Assembly: GCA_000787465.1 (NCBI GenBank)
Contig: JSYX01000408.1
Coordinates: 1-31,563, forward strand
Direction: 5' to 3'
DNA: 31,563 bases
Source of the DNA: Thermomucor indicae-seudaticae
Lineage: Eukaryota > Mucoromycota > Mucoromycetes > Mucorales > Lichtheimiaceae
Shown here: positions 10,209 to 20,194 of the stretch, piece after piece
Layout: each line of letters begins with the position of its first letter
Numbering within the stretch: the stretch's first letter is position 1
The notes under the pieces: generated by a model
Database searches by the model: none
What the model saw: only the letters and a program-made list of their open reading frames with translations
What the model was told of the DNA's origin: nothing
Made by a program: the position numbers and the translations under genes

Positions 10209-10709
10209 TCATACAAGGTCTTTTGCAAGGGAGCTTTTGCGGCCCCAGATGAAGGCATCTTTTCGCTTTGGCAGCACTTGCTGCTTTGATTTCAAAGGGC
10301 GAGCAAGTTTTCTTTGCTTAATCATGTTCATTTCACAAGACCGGATTCGCAGGCCTTCCGACTTGATACGCGCACCGCGTAAATAAGAGTGGGAGCTGAC
10401 CCATATTGGAGGCTTTTGTCTGGCTTGTAAACTATGGAACGATGTAGGGCTAGGGTCCCATATGCGTCGGCGACTCAGCACCATAGTATGCTTTTGCATG
10501 GCTGTTGATCGCTGTGCTGCCGAGCACTTGGTAATAACGGACGGCAATCTAGTCAGTCGACGCACAAAAAAGGAAAAGACCCGATCAATGATATTCGTCA
10601 AGACGTCGTGAGGTCTGTCCAAGAGATCCCACGTTAACTGAGCTGGCTGGTTTGTGAGGCTGCTCGCATGTGCGAAAGGGTCAGTGGTACGCGGCGTCGA
10701 CAGGGGGGT
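10209..10709 (-). CDS. unassigned open frame, possible exon or pseudogene part
   Basis: A frame open from 10709 to the stop at 10209 includes segments such as QLTWDLLDRPHDVLTNIIDRV, and the C-terminal third is rich in Lys and Arg (about RPLKSKQQVLPKRKDAFIWGRK). It reads like protein, not noise, but the family is unknown. It overlaps by 26 nt the 3' end of the preceding frame on the same strand (stop at 10681), one register off, and no splice pair connects them. It may be a separate exon, a frameshifted continuation or a decayed gene. Confidence 0.3.
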   Translation of the reverse strand, partial: TPLSTPRTTDPFAHASSLTNQPAQLTWDLLDRPHDVLTNIIDRVFSFFVRRLTRLPSVITKCSAAQRSTAMQKHTMVLSRRRIWDPSPTSFHSLQARQKPPIWVSSHSYLRGARIKSEGLRIRSCEMNMIKQRKLARPLKSKQQVLPKRKDAFIWGRKSSLAKDLV

Positions 10710-11202
10710 TTACGACTGGTTGATCGATCAATGTCTTCTTAGGACAGCCAGTAAAAGCGATAGGCTCTGGGGGAGAAGCATGATCCAAATCGACAGATTT
10801 CATATAAAAAGAAGAAAACTTGAGAGATAAAGGAGCAAGCTGCACGAAGTCGCAGAAAGGGTAACGAGGATTTTTTATACTGCTCTTTTTTTCCACGCGA
10901 TCCCGTCTCGCTTTTTCCTTTGGTGAAAGACTTTCTCCACAAACAAATAACAAACAAAAGATGTGGAAGCCCAATCAGAGAAGCGCGTGATACTGATTGT
11001 CTTAAACAAAACGCCTGTGAAATCCGAGACTTGCCCCATGCGGCATCGAGAACATGGACACCGATCACTTTGCCATACAAAGACAAGGTCACCCGACCTT
11101 TGGTAAATTTAAAACCATAGGAACCAAGGGCGCCACTGCTTACCGACGTTAATTACCATACCATATCTCTTGCTTATCACTATCTCTAGACAACTGAGCC
11201 AT
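10681..11202 (-). CDS. hypothetical protein, three-exon tentative model
   Basis: Tentative exons 11202-11157, 10994-11097 (read 11097 to 10994) and 10917-10681 give 128 residues with all joins in frame. It starts MAQLSRDSDK, continues through WYGRVTLSLYGKVIGVHVLD and ends IDQPVVNPPVDAAYH. The introns would be 59 and 76 nt with AAAG acceptors. No family is recognised. The next open frame (to 10209) continues in another register, so this stop may not be the true end. The protein-like composition is the main support. Confidence 0.3.
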
Positions 11203-11570
11203 GAAAACATTAGTCAGCCAAGTCCCTTGATTTCAAGTTGATTGAACGATTCTCAGATATCAAGTAGCCTGGCTACCTCTGCTTTGGCAGTTGTATCCCG
11301 CCAAAACCGAGAGTTATCTCATTCTCCTGACTGCAGAGGTACCGACAGAGCTGTTATCACATGGCAGTTCCGAAAACTTAAATTCCATCACGCGCCACTA
11401 TTATTACCGGTGATTACAGGAACCGAAACGAACGATCAAGATGTACATTTTTTAAAGGATGTAAATGCTCGTGACAGTAAAAGAAGTCGTATGATACACC
11501 GAACGGAAGTGCAATGTTCGACCCGCAGTAACTGAGATATAAACAATTGAATGCATAAGATATTCTTTTC
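11203..11570. other. intergenic, nothing recognised
   Basis: A 97-codon + frame (11242-11535) exists but has unbiased composition, no homology I can recall and no splice partners. The interval presumably carries the 3' flank of the RRM-protein gene at 11571. I see no RNA gene or repeat. Confidence 0.35.
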
Positions 11571-12814
11571 CTACTTTCTAGCAAACGTGATTTTCAGCAA
11601 GTGATCTGGATCGAACTGATGGCCAGCCAGCTCCGTTTTGGCGACAGCTGATTGTAATTCGTTCTCGTATTCCACGAAAGCAATCGTTTTCTTGATTGGG
11701 TTCATACGCACTTCGCGGAAACCTGGATATCTCTGGAACAAATCCACAATCTGCTGCTGGGTAATGTTTTCCGGCAGATTCTGCAAAAACAAGATATTGT
11801 TTGGAGGTAGATATTCGTCTGGGATTTGCTGATTCGGACCGAAACCACCAGGAGGAATTGCTAAGAAAAATGTTTGCGGTTAATAAGCTCTTGTTGATCT
11901 TACGGAACCGTCACTTGATACTTACCACCAGGAGGTGCCTGCTTCTTGGAACCCGGAAGTGGTAATGATTTGCGAGCCTCTGTTTCGAAAATGAGCCTGG
12001 GCAATATACCGACACGTTTCTTTCTTCATCTTTACCTTTCCTCTTTAGTCGCTCTTGATAATGGTCCTCCCAGTCACCGTCTCTCTTTGCATGCACATCA
12101 GATTTGGTCTTTGCATATTGCACAACCTAGATGAGACAGAGAGTAAATCGTTATTTTGCTGTCCCACCGAGCTCTCGTTTGTCCTCTGTATTAGCTTACC
12201 ATGGGTTTACCGTAAAGCACAAAATGTTGCAATTCTTTAATTGCCTTGGTTGCACTTTCCTCTTCAGCAAACGCAATGAACGCCTGACCGCGCGCACGAA
12301 TGCTTTTATACGCGACAACGTCCAATACCTCGCCGTATTGACTGAACATTGTTCGAAGGGTTTTCTTTAGGACTAGAAGAGTAACCGGACTGATTAGGAT
12401 CAAAAACACGCTGGAACAACTGTCTTCTTTTACGAAAAGGTTACCGTCTAGTTTGACTTGTTCATTCAGATTGCTGGCGTACACGGTGCGAGATGGTGTG
12501 GTATTCAAAGGTTGCTTTCCTACAGGAATGCCACCCACTAATGGCGGAGGCTGAGGGAGACCGGCCATAGGTGGAGGTATTGGTGCACCCGGCGGTGGAG
12601 GGAATGGCATGGCTCCTTGAGGTGGCGGTGGGATGGCTCCAGGAGGAGGTAAGTTCGGCGGCATTCCAGCTGGTGGAGGGACAACTCCAGGAGGAGGAGG
12701 AGCTCCTGACGCTGGTGGAGCAACTGGAGACGGAACGGCACCCGGAGGCGGTGGTGTAAAACCTGGAGGAGGTGCTGCTTGGCCCGATGAGGGTGGTGCA
12801 GGTGGTTGTGACAT
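11571..12814 (-). CDS. U1A/U2B''-type spliceosomal RNA-binding protein
   Basis: Five exons: 12814-12445, 12372-12200, 12126-12036, 11979-11926 and 11860-11571, giving 325 residues. Members of this SNF family bind U1 and/or U2 snRNA stem-loops. RRM1 (about 109-190) shows the RNP2 motif VYASNL and RNP1 RGQAFIAF, then KPMVVQYAKTKSD, the family's hallmark end of RRM1. A basic linker (ERLKRKEARK) follows. RRM2 (about 245-325) has ILFLQNLPENIT and ends LLKITFARK, as in SNRPA/SNRPB2. U1A and U2B'' cannot be told apart by eye. Unusual: residues 1-105 are a proline-rich tract of PPPG/PPPPG repeats before RRM1, whereas animal U1A has its proline-rich part between the RRMs. Joins all keep frame. Confidence 0.92.
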
Positions 12815-13144
12815 TATGATCGCGAAATGAGCAAAGGATCAAGTCTTCACCGACTTCACGAATGGCCGGTTGTAGTCACACAAATTGAAAACCAGCGTGT
12901 TCAACTTCCATCTCCTGCAGCAAAGCAGAAGTTTCGAAACGTATATATGGGATATAAGGTAAAACATAAAGCTAGTAAAAGATATCTATCGCCTTTCAAA
13001 TATTAAGCGAAATAGTATCATAAACGCTTGTAGCCGCTGTTTGCACTTAAGCATTGAAGACGGCACCTCGCAACAGGAAGCCCTGTTAGAAACGTCGCGC
13101 ATACATACTCTGACCATTTTCAGGCAGCATTGATGCACCGGTAT

Positions 13145-13167
13145 GTGCTATGGAGGTGCTATGGAGA
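13145..13167. repeat. short tandem repeat, 12-nt period
   Basis: GTGCTATGGAG occurs twice, 12 nt apart, in the intergenic stretch downstream of FAH. No function is suggested. Confidence 0.5.
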
Positions 13168-13271
13168 TGCTGTAAGTTATGTTACTTAATTATAATCTAA
13201 CCTCTATGTTATGCATGCGTCTATCCACTTCATTTCACGAAATGAAGCCCTGATTAATTTTGAGCATATGA

Positions 13272-13277
13272 TTTATT
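13272..13277 (-). terminator. poly(A) signal of FAH
   Basis: TTTATT on the + strand reads AATAAA on the minus strand, 17 nt after the FAH stop codon. Confidence 0.5.
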
Positions 13278-13293
13278 GACAGTAAACTGGCAT

Positions 13294-15140
13294 CTACGAT
13301 GTATAACGACACGGTAGGACCTTTCCTTTACAATCGCCGAATCCAATACGATAGCCTGAAGGGCTATCCGCATATCCAGTCATGTTGACTTCATCACCGT
13401 CCTGTAAGAACGTTCTTTCAACGCCGTTCTCGAACTTTATCTTTTCCGTTCCATTCCATGTCAGTTCCAGCAAAGATCCAAACATGCCCTTCTCCTAATG
13501 GAGACACCATTATTGGTTCAAGGCGTTGGGAAAAAGTATTAGCACTTTGCTTCACTTACTGGACCAGAAATAGTGCCTGTAGCACACATGTCACCCGTAC
13601 GCATGTTGCAGCCGTTGACTGTGTGGTGTGCCAGCTGTTGCGTTATAGACCAATACATGTATTTCAGATTAGACATAGTCACTCTTTCGAGTTTTGATGA
13701 ACCAGCAGCTGAAAAACGGTGCCTGTCAGATACGGCAAGAAAACCAAAAGAGGGATAACACATACGTCTGATTTGGACTTCCAGCTGGATGTCGTAAGCA
13801 GTGCTACCTTTCTCTTGCAGATAGGGCAACGGCTCCGGTGTGGCTTGAGAAGGACCATCGACCAGGAACTCCTCCAAAGCGTCTAGTGTGACAATCCACG
13901 GTGAAATTGTTGTACCAAAGCTCTTGCCAAGGAATGGTCCTATCAGAGGACAAGCCAAGTTAATAGGTTTATCGCAATGTCACGGACAAAGGAACACCTT
14001 ACCGAGTGGTACATATTCCCATGCCTGAATATCGCGGGCTGAGGCGCGTTCGCCGTCAATATCACGTTATTTAGCCTATAAGCGAACCATAACTTACCAC
14101 TCCAATCGTTCACTAACACCATACCAAAGATGTGGTCCTTGGCATCTGCTATCTCAATACGTTCTCCTAGCTGATTTCCATAACCAACAAACCATCCCTA
14201 CCAACAATTTATCAGTCCCGACAAAGCACAGACCAGTAATGAGCTGTTACTCACCACTTCCAGTTCAAAGTCCAGCTTCGCGGAAGGGGCGAAAATGGGG
14301 CCAGAAGGATCTCCAGGGATCTTGCGCTGTCCTGCAGGTCGATGAATGTCGGTGCCTGACACAACAATCGAAGAAGCACGCCCGTGATAACCGACAGGTA
14401 TATGAAGCCTATCTCGTCACTCAACAATTAAGACCTCGGACCAGCCATTCAATATAAGAAGCTCACTGTACCAGTTGGGTTGCAGAGCGTTATCTTTGCC
14501 TCGGAACATGATGCCTACGTTCGTAGCATGCTCTCGGGAACAATAAAAGTCTGTGTAATCGCTGGAAAATAAGAACAATGTAAATCATACTGGTCGTTTG
14601 GACTACCCAGGGAAGATCACGCATTACCCAATATGAGCAGGAAGATGCATCTTGGCGTCGGACTGTTTCACCAAGGCACGGCTCTGTAGAGCAGGATCGT
14701 CTCTCAGCTTTGGTTGGTCTTTGGATAGAAGCTCTTGAATAGCTTTACGTGTTGATTGCCACACCGGCTTCTTGAGGCTCATAAACGTGTTCAATGCAGG
14801 CTATGTCGACACAGATTGGTCCAAGCTGTCCCTGTCATAATTATTTGCCAACATAACCCATACCTGACTGAACACATGGACCGGATCCTCCAAGCCCGGG
14901 ATGCCATTCAAGAGTCCTGCTTCAGCAATAACGGCAAGATCCAGGATAAAGTCTCCAATAGCGACGCCTACACGAGGTTGCGTCTACGCAATTCGCTTAA
15001 GAAACACGCGTGAAGCGAAGGCAAGGAAGGATGTGCTAACTTACTTTGTCAGACGTCGAAAAGACGCCGAACGGAATGTTTTGGATAGGAAAATGAGAAT
15101 CTTTCGAGACGGGAACGAAACTTTCCAACACTTTGGACAT
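13294..15140 (-). CDS. FAH: fumarylacetoacetase (fumarylacetoacetate hydrolase)
   Basis: Ten exons: 15140-15045, 14983-14864, 14800-14628, 14561-14472, 14408-14255, 14197-14098, 14038-14003, 13939-13766, 13708-13560 and 13494-13294, giving 430 residues (human FAH 419). It hydrolyses fumarylacetoacetate to fumarate and acetoacetate, the last step of tyrosine catabolism. The N-terminal SH3-like part has [17 protein letters not shown] and [14 protein letters not shown]. Active-site landmarks follow: [11 protein letters not shown] (Asp/His pair, about 131-141), [33 protein letters not shown] (Glu208, Glu210, metal ligands), VNDWSARDIQ (Asp242, Arg246), [12 protein letters not shown] and HHTVNGC. 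The C-terminus ends [12 protein letters not shown]. All joins keep frame and nothing is missing. It is divergently placed to the GH15 gene. Confidence 0.96.
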
Positions 15141-15716
15141 CGTTTGCAGAGAAGTTGAAAGAACAGTAGACTGACTGTTGGGAGAGCCGTGGGAAAAGAT
15201 GGACTCAATTCCAAGTCAGATGATCCTGGTAATAACAGCCTTTCGTGAAGCTGCAAATTATGCTCTGGGATCAATATACTGAACTTCTAAGATTGTTTGT
15301 TACCGGTCCCTGCTCGCCGACACGTGTGATAAAAGCTAACACGTCCTGAGCGTAGTTGCATTATATGACGATCTTTTACGCGGCATGAGCCGTCTAACAG
15401 CACAGTAGTCTAGCAATAAGCAAAAGGACTTCCAATAGCTGCCTTTATCCGAAAGCTCAACGGGGTACGTACGTATGCCTAAGCGGATTACGTAAAGACA
15501 CTGACGGATTGATGCACCATCTCGCTACGTTTTGTGGAAATAGGATAACACTAGCGTACTTTACCTTTACAGTTATAGCAGAACATGGAGGAGCCAGCTA
15601 ACATATGCAATATTCCCGTTTCGACTGCGGGACGACAAACAAACAAATTCTATTTATCAATGCATTTTACTTTTCCTTTCGGTTCTTTCTTTTCCTTTTC
15701 ACCGTCTTTTTTACTG
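15141..15716. promoter_or_regulatory. shared divergent intergenic region of FAH and the GH15 gene
   Basis: About 575 nt separate the two start codons. The right end (about 15660-15715) is a long pyrimidine-rich run on the + strand, typical of fungal 5' leaders next to the initiation site. No convincing TATA box or operator-like repeat was seen. Whether both genes share control elements cannot be told. Confidence 0.5.
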
Positions 15717-18276
15717 ATGTCGGCCGCAGACAAGTGCTCAGAGCTCAACGCTAGCTTAGAGAAGCCTGAATCGCGTGGAGGAACGGACGCTCCTCCGGGG
15801 ATGCGATATGCAGCAGACACACGGCAGCGATCCGTGCGTCGCGGAGACGGCGACTCTTTTGCGGCTGCCGGCGATATAGAAAGCACGCTATGTAATATGC
15901 GGACCCGAGGGTATTTGCCCATCGAGAATTACGGAATCATCGGTAACCTGCGAACGGTGGCGTTATGCGGCACGGACGGGTCGATCGACTTTTGCTGTTA
16001 TCCACGCTTTGACAGCCCTACCGTATTTGCAAGATTGCTCGACAGACGAAAGGGTGGGCATTTCTCGGTGAGCGTGGCCTACCATACAAGCAACAAGCAA
16101 CAGTACATGCCAAAAAGTAATATTCTGGTAACCCGTTTCTTATCTGAGCAAGGCGTTGCTGAAGTCACGGATTACATGCATATCCCGGAAAAGAACCAAC
16201 GTCTGTCGACCAAACCACTCTTGCCATGGATCATCCGCTCGGTGCGTGTGATGCGCGGCAAAGTAAACTTTAAGCTGGAATGCTATCCGGCATTCAACTA
16301 TGCGCGCGACACTCACACGACACATGTCATCAAAGCGTGCGGCTGCTCAGCCGGCATTTCTGGAACGGGTTACCCAGAAGATGATGAGCCTTATTGCCCG
16401 TCCGACTATAACTATGTCTTTGAATCAAAGGACCTGACAATGGACCTAAGATATATTATCAAGTGCGCAGATGGACCTATGCCTAATATTGTACTCCACA
16501 TTGACAAAGAAGGAGTCAAGCATGGTTTGAAGGGTCCAGGTGTTTATTCAGAATTCGAAATGGATGAAATGCAAGAAGTCGTATTCATTTTCCGGGAGAA
16601 ACCAAAAACGGATGAATCGCTGCCACATGGACATCCGCCGCACGACCCTCCCCTGACACTCAGCCTTATGAATGCGCTATTCAGACAAACAATAAGCTAC
16701 TGGCAATCCTGGATCGATCAAAGCGAATATCGCGGTCGTTGGCGCGAAAATGTTCTTCGCAGTGTGTTGACTTTGAAGCTTCTCACTTATGAGCCGGTAA
16801 GTTATCTTTTTGACCACAGCGTACTATACCGTTAAAGATGCAAATTCTCTTCTCTAGACTGGCGCTGTGGTTGCGGCACCTACATTTGGTATTCCGGAGA
16901 GTGAGTGGATATTAGAGACTGCGCCGCGAAAGACATGCTGCTAACTTTCACCATGGTATAGACATTGGCGGTACAAGGAACTGGGATTATCGGTATGTTT
17001 GGATCCGAGATTCAGCTTTCACCATCTATGCCTTCTTGCGTCTCGGATTCACTGAAGAAGCTGCCAAATATATGGCCTTTATCGAGGAACGGTGCAAGGA
17101 TTTAGTAAGTGAGAGTGATCCCTACCTAGTTTTTAACCTTTCTGCTTATCATGCACTTAGAATCCAGATGGATCGTTAAATATTATGTACAGTATTCATG
17201 GCGAAAAGAAGCTTGAAGAGTACGAGCTTGACCATCTGGAAGGATATCGAGAATCGCGTCCTGTGCGAATAGGCAATGGTGCGTATAATCATTTACAGTT
17301 GGATATCTACGGCGAACTTCTCGATGGTGTATATCTATACAATAAGCATGGTGCTCCCGTGTCTTATGACATGTGGTGTGCTGTGCGGAAACTTGTTAAT
17401 TATGTATGCAACAATTACAATCAGCCAGATATGTCTATTTGGGAAGTTCGTGGCCGAAAGCAGAACTTTACCTATTCACGCATCATGTGCTGGGTTGCCA
17501 TTGACCGAGGTATGAACGCGCGAAGGCGGGAAACGGAGAGGAGAAACTAAAAAAGCGTAACTAGGAATACGGCTATCAGAAAAACGAATGTTTCCTTGTC
17601 CTGACCGAGCAAGGTGGTACCAGGTACGAGACACCATCTACGAAGAAATCCAAGAGAAATGCTGGAATCCAGAGTCAAGGATGTTCACGCAAAGTATCGA
17701 AGCACCGGATGCAGTCGACGCGAGCTGTCTGATTATGCCGCTCGTGTTCTTCAGCTCACCCGTTGATCCTCGTTTTCTTTCAACTATTGAGCGCATCCTT
17801 CGACCACCTGAAAAGGGTATAGAAAAGTGTGCTTACAAGGAAGATTTTAATGGGTCATTATACTGACGCTCTCTTGTATCGTAGGCGGTCTTGTCGCCAA
17901 CAACTTGGTGTTCCGATACAATTTCCTGACAACAGATGACGGTGTGGGCGGCCTAGAAGGCGCGTTTACCATGTGCACATTCTGGCTCGTGGAAGCATTG
18001 GCGCGTGCTGGAAAATACGACCGAAAGCTCCTCAACAAAGCTGTCACCATGTTTGAGGAAATGCTTTCGTACGCTAATCATATCGGTCTGTTTTCCGAAC
18101 AGATTGCACGTTCTGGCGAATTGCTCGGAAACGTGCCACAAGCATTTAGCCACTTAGCTTTCATCAGCGGTAAGTTGTTAATACAAAAACGCAACATTCT
18201 TACATTCAACTTGCTCAACAGAATCTTTTCAGCTGCGTACAATCTGGACCGTGTGCTTGGGTCAAGCATTAGCTGA
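15717..18276 (+). CDS. glycoside hydrolase family 15 enzyme (glucoamylase/trehalase-like)
   Basis: Seven exons: 15717-16796, 16858-16900, 16962-17104, 17161-17509, 17565-17816, 17885-18169 and 18233-18276, giving 731 residues. The N-terminal beta-sandwich domain opens with [19 protein letters not shown] and [19 protein letters not shown], the signature of the prokaryotic-type GH15 branch. The (alpha/alpha)6 barrel follows: [31 protein letters not shown] with the expected general acid Glu517, [13 protein letters not shown], and LFSEQIA with the expected general base Glu694, then [16 protein letters not shown]. No signal peptide, so probably cytosolic, unlike secreted starch glucoamylases. Substrate (alpha-glucan or trehalose) is not decided by sequence. 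The start at 15717 is preferred because the in-frame ATG at 15585 would translate the pyrimidine-rich leader. All joins keep frame. Confidence 0.93.
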
Positions 18277-18336
18277 GTTGGTCAAACAACTCCTTCTTAA
18301 AGCACTTTACAGTAGTTTTAAGAAATTTAAGCTATC

Positions 18337-18342
18337 AATAAA
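18337..18342 (+). terminator. poly(A) signal of the GH15 gene
   Basis: AATAAA lies 61 nt after the GH15 stop codon. Confidence 0.5.
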
Positions 18343-19058
18343 CGGATGACACTGCGGCAGGCTACAGTTTTGTCTGGAGTTAATATCGTGCGTTCTTCGT
18401 TCGTAAAGAATACTGTACCTTACTGGTGCTTTCACCTATTTTGCACGAGGCCCGCGGGCCTATGCAATAACGTAACAAGTCGTGACGCGGCGCCTCGCAT
18501 GACGAACGACATGACGCATCGCCCATTTATGTTGAAGGACTCCCAGCCCTGCCCAATAGGATCGCGGACTCAAGAGGACTGGAAGCTTGACAAGGCGAAA
18601 AATCCCAGGCAGGTTGACTACCTTAGAATTCAATCGCTAGAATAGAGGAAACCGCGATAAGATATCTGACGGTTAAACAGTTTACCCAACGTCCCTGAAA
18701 ACCTTCAGATCGATCTTCGTGCTACAGTTGTTTGTCTGACAAAACTAGAGATCGTCAATATTAACAGTTACTGTTCCTCAAGACTATTCTTTTGCCGAGA
18801 CGAGACCGATGAATAAGGGATCTGGTGCCTTTTCCAAAATGTTGATAAAATGGTTAAAGCTGGTCTGCTTTTGCTTTAAACTGCCCAACAGCAGGAATGT
18901 ACTTATTTCCTTAAACGCCGTCGTGCTTATGCGCATACGTTGACGACTTGCGATCACCAATGGAGAAAAAACAGCCAACGCAAAGCCTTTAAGTAGTATC
19001 GAGGCAGTAAATTGATGAGTTAGGATTCGAATCGCATTCTTCTTGTCCAGGATCAGTC

Positions 19059-19112
19059 TGCCCTTTCATTTTTTTCTCTTCATCCTTTTCTTTCCACTTT
19101 CCTCTTTCTGTA
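19059..19112 (+). promoter_or_regulatory. pyrimidine-rich leader
   Basis: A run of almost only C and T directly precedes the ATG at 19127. It resembles the run before the GH15 start and marks a likely transcription start/5' UTR. This argues against using the in-frame upstream ATG at 19043, which would translate the run into Phe/Leu/Ser. Confidence 0.45.
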
Positions 19113-19126
19113 ATAGTATTGCAGTC

Positions 19127-20034
19127 ATGATCAAAGTTATGAGATTAGAACTTATAGGACGACAATTCGATAATCAGTATTCGCTCGATTTCCAGGACTA
19201 TGTGCGTCGAATATTTGGGGACACAATACTGACAAAAATAACTAAAACGATCCTTGACAGATGACTCGACATGATTTCTATTCCACCATGGATCTCTTTA
19301 ACGAAGCTGTGAGGCAGCATCCACCGCCTGGCCATAAAGCGATCTGGTTGATTACTCTGCTTACAGTCTGGATTTTGGCTGGTACGACTGCCTATATCGT
19401 CTGGGTGTACGGTCATCAATCGCCCTATATACTGCTTATCGTCCCGTTTGTGATGCTTCTTACAACGATCATCTGGCTTTGGCGGTATCGATATTTGCAA
19501 AGTATAGTAAGTCGTGGGGACCACTTACTTTTGCTCTCCCCCCTTTTCGAACAAGACCTCAATAAAGACTTATTGGTATTTTGTCCATGCAGTTTCAGAG
19601 CTCTCTCGCCGAACTATGCAGCCGGATCAATGCCACTGAAAACATTCGCGGGATAAATTTTCGACTGGCCAAGAAACCGTATACAATGACAAATGACGAC
19701 GCACCTATGAGCACTGGTGCCTGTGGAACATCAATGAACGCAGCCCACTATGCAAGTATTCTTTTTCTTGTCAGCTACCGTAAACACCGACTCATACCTT
19801 TGGTTGTAGGCTCTTATGATCGAATTCGATGACCGGTTTCTTGCACTCCAGTCCCAGACTTTGAATAGTGGTGCATCGGGTGTACCAATGATCTATTGTT
19901 CCTCGTCACTGACGCCCCAACAGCCTGCCATGGCCCATCTTTCACAAACTGTTTATCATGGTGTCGGCATCACAGATGAGAAACATCGCCCCTGGTCGTC
20001 AACTGTTTGGCCGGAGGCATTGGAGAAACCATAG
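19127..20034 (+). CDS. two-membrane-segment protein of unknown function
   Basis: Four exons: 19127-19201, 19261-19506, 19593-19751 and 19810-20034, giving 234 residues with all joins in frame. The last intron begins GCAAGT instead of GT. A cytosolic N-terminus (LELIGRQFDNQYS, HDFYSTMDLFNEAV) is followed by two hydrophobic helices (about 52-75 and 80-98) ending WLWRYRYLQ, then a C-terminal part with LAELCSRINATENIRGINFRL and MIEFDDRFLAL. The N-terminal pattern faintly recalls Erf4/GOLGA7-type palmitoyltransferase partners, but this is only an impression. No enzyme motif is seen. Its stop lies 160 nt from that of the convergent methyltransferase gene. Confidence 0.75.
19752..19809 (+). other. 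GC-AG intron
   Basis: The only way to keep the frame between exons 3 and 4 of the membrane-protein gene is a 58-nt intron starting GCAAGT (after codon TAT) and ending TTGTAG. A donor at the GT two bases further shifts the frame and hits a stop within eight codons. GCAAGT is the known minor donor class of GC-AG introns. Confidence 0.75.
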
Positions 20035-20194
20035 CGAGAAGAAAAAGACTGAGAGAGTTTTTTCTTAATATAGCCGTAGTTATTATTAAAGTATCTTGGT
20101 AAATGTGCTCCCCAATCGAGACGGCTATGCTGCGACAAAGAGCCTTAAGCCAAGGATACTATGACAGTAGAAAGTTTGGATGAGAAATGTACAC

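Larger units (their letters stand above)
12815..13293. other. intergenic between the RRM-protein gene and FAH
   Basis: This is AT-rich DNA with stops in all frames. It holds the promoter side of the RRM-protein gene and the 3' flank of FAH, including an AATAAA and a 12-nt-period duplication. I see no coding signal. Confidence 0.5.
18277..19126. other. intergenic with a protein-like minus-strand frame
   Basis: It holds the GH15 poly(A) signal at 18337 and, at the right end, the pyrimidine-rich leader of the next gene. A minus-strand frame of about 90 codons (about 18784-19056, segments such as LKGFALAVFSPLVIASRQRM) is open to a stop at 18784 but has no strong start and no known relative. The + frame at 18346-18645 is not convincing either. 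No gene is claimed. Confidence 0.35.

Noticed and set aside
11242..11535. 97-codon + frame
   Set aside because: No homology, no leader and no poly(A) signal. Such lengths are expected by chance in this composition.
12571..12830. Glycine-rich open frames on the + strand
   Set aside because: They are the antisense shadow of the proline codons of the U1A/U2B''-type protein.
15585..15716. In-frame upstream start giving a 44-residue longer GH15 protein with a hydrophobic stretch
   Set aside because: The segment translates a pyrimidine-rich leader into Phe/Ser/Pro. The pattern is that of a 5' UTR and the true protein start at 15717 directly follows it. A signal peptide would not sit 25 residues in.
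18346..18645. 99-codon + frame downstream of GH15
   Set aside because: It starts just after the poly(A) signal, has unbiased composition and no recognisable motif or splice partner.
19021..19056. A TTCGAATC sequence resembling a tRNA T-loop
   Set aside because: No matching T stem, anticodon arm or acceptor stem can be drawn around it on either strand.
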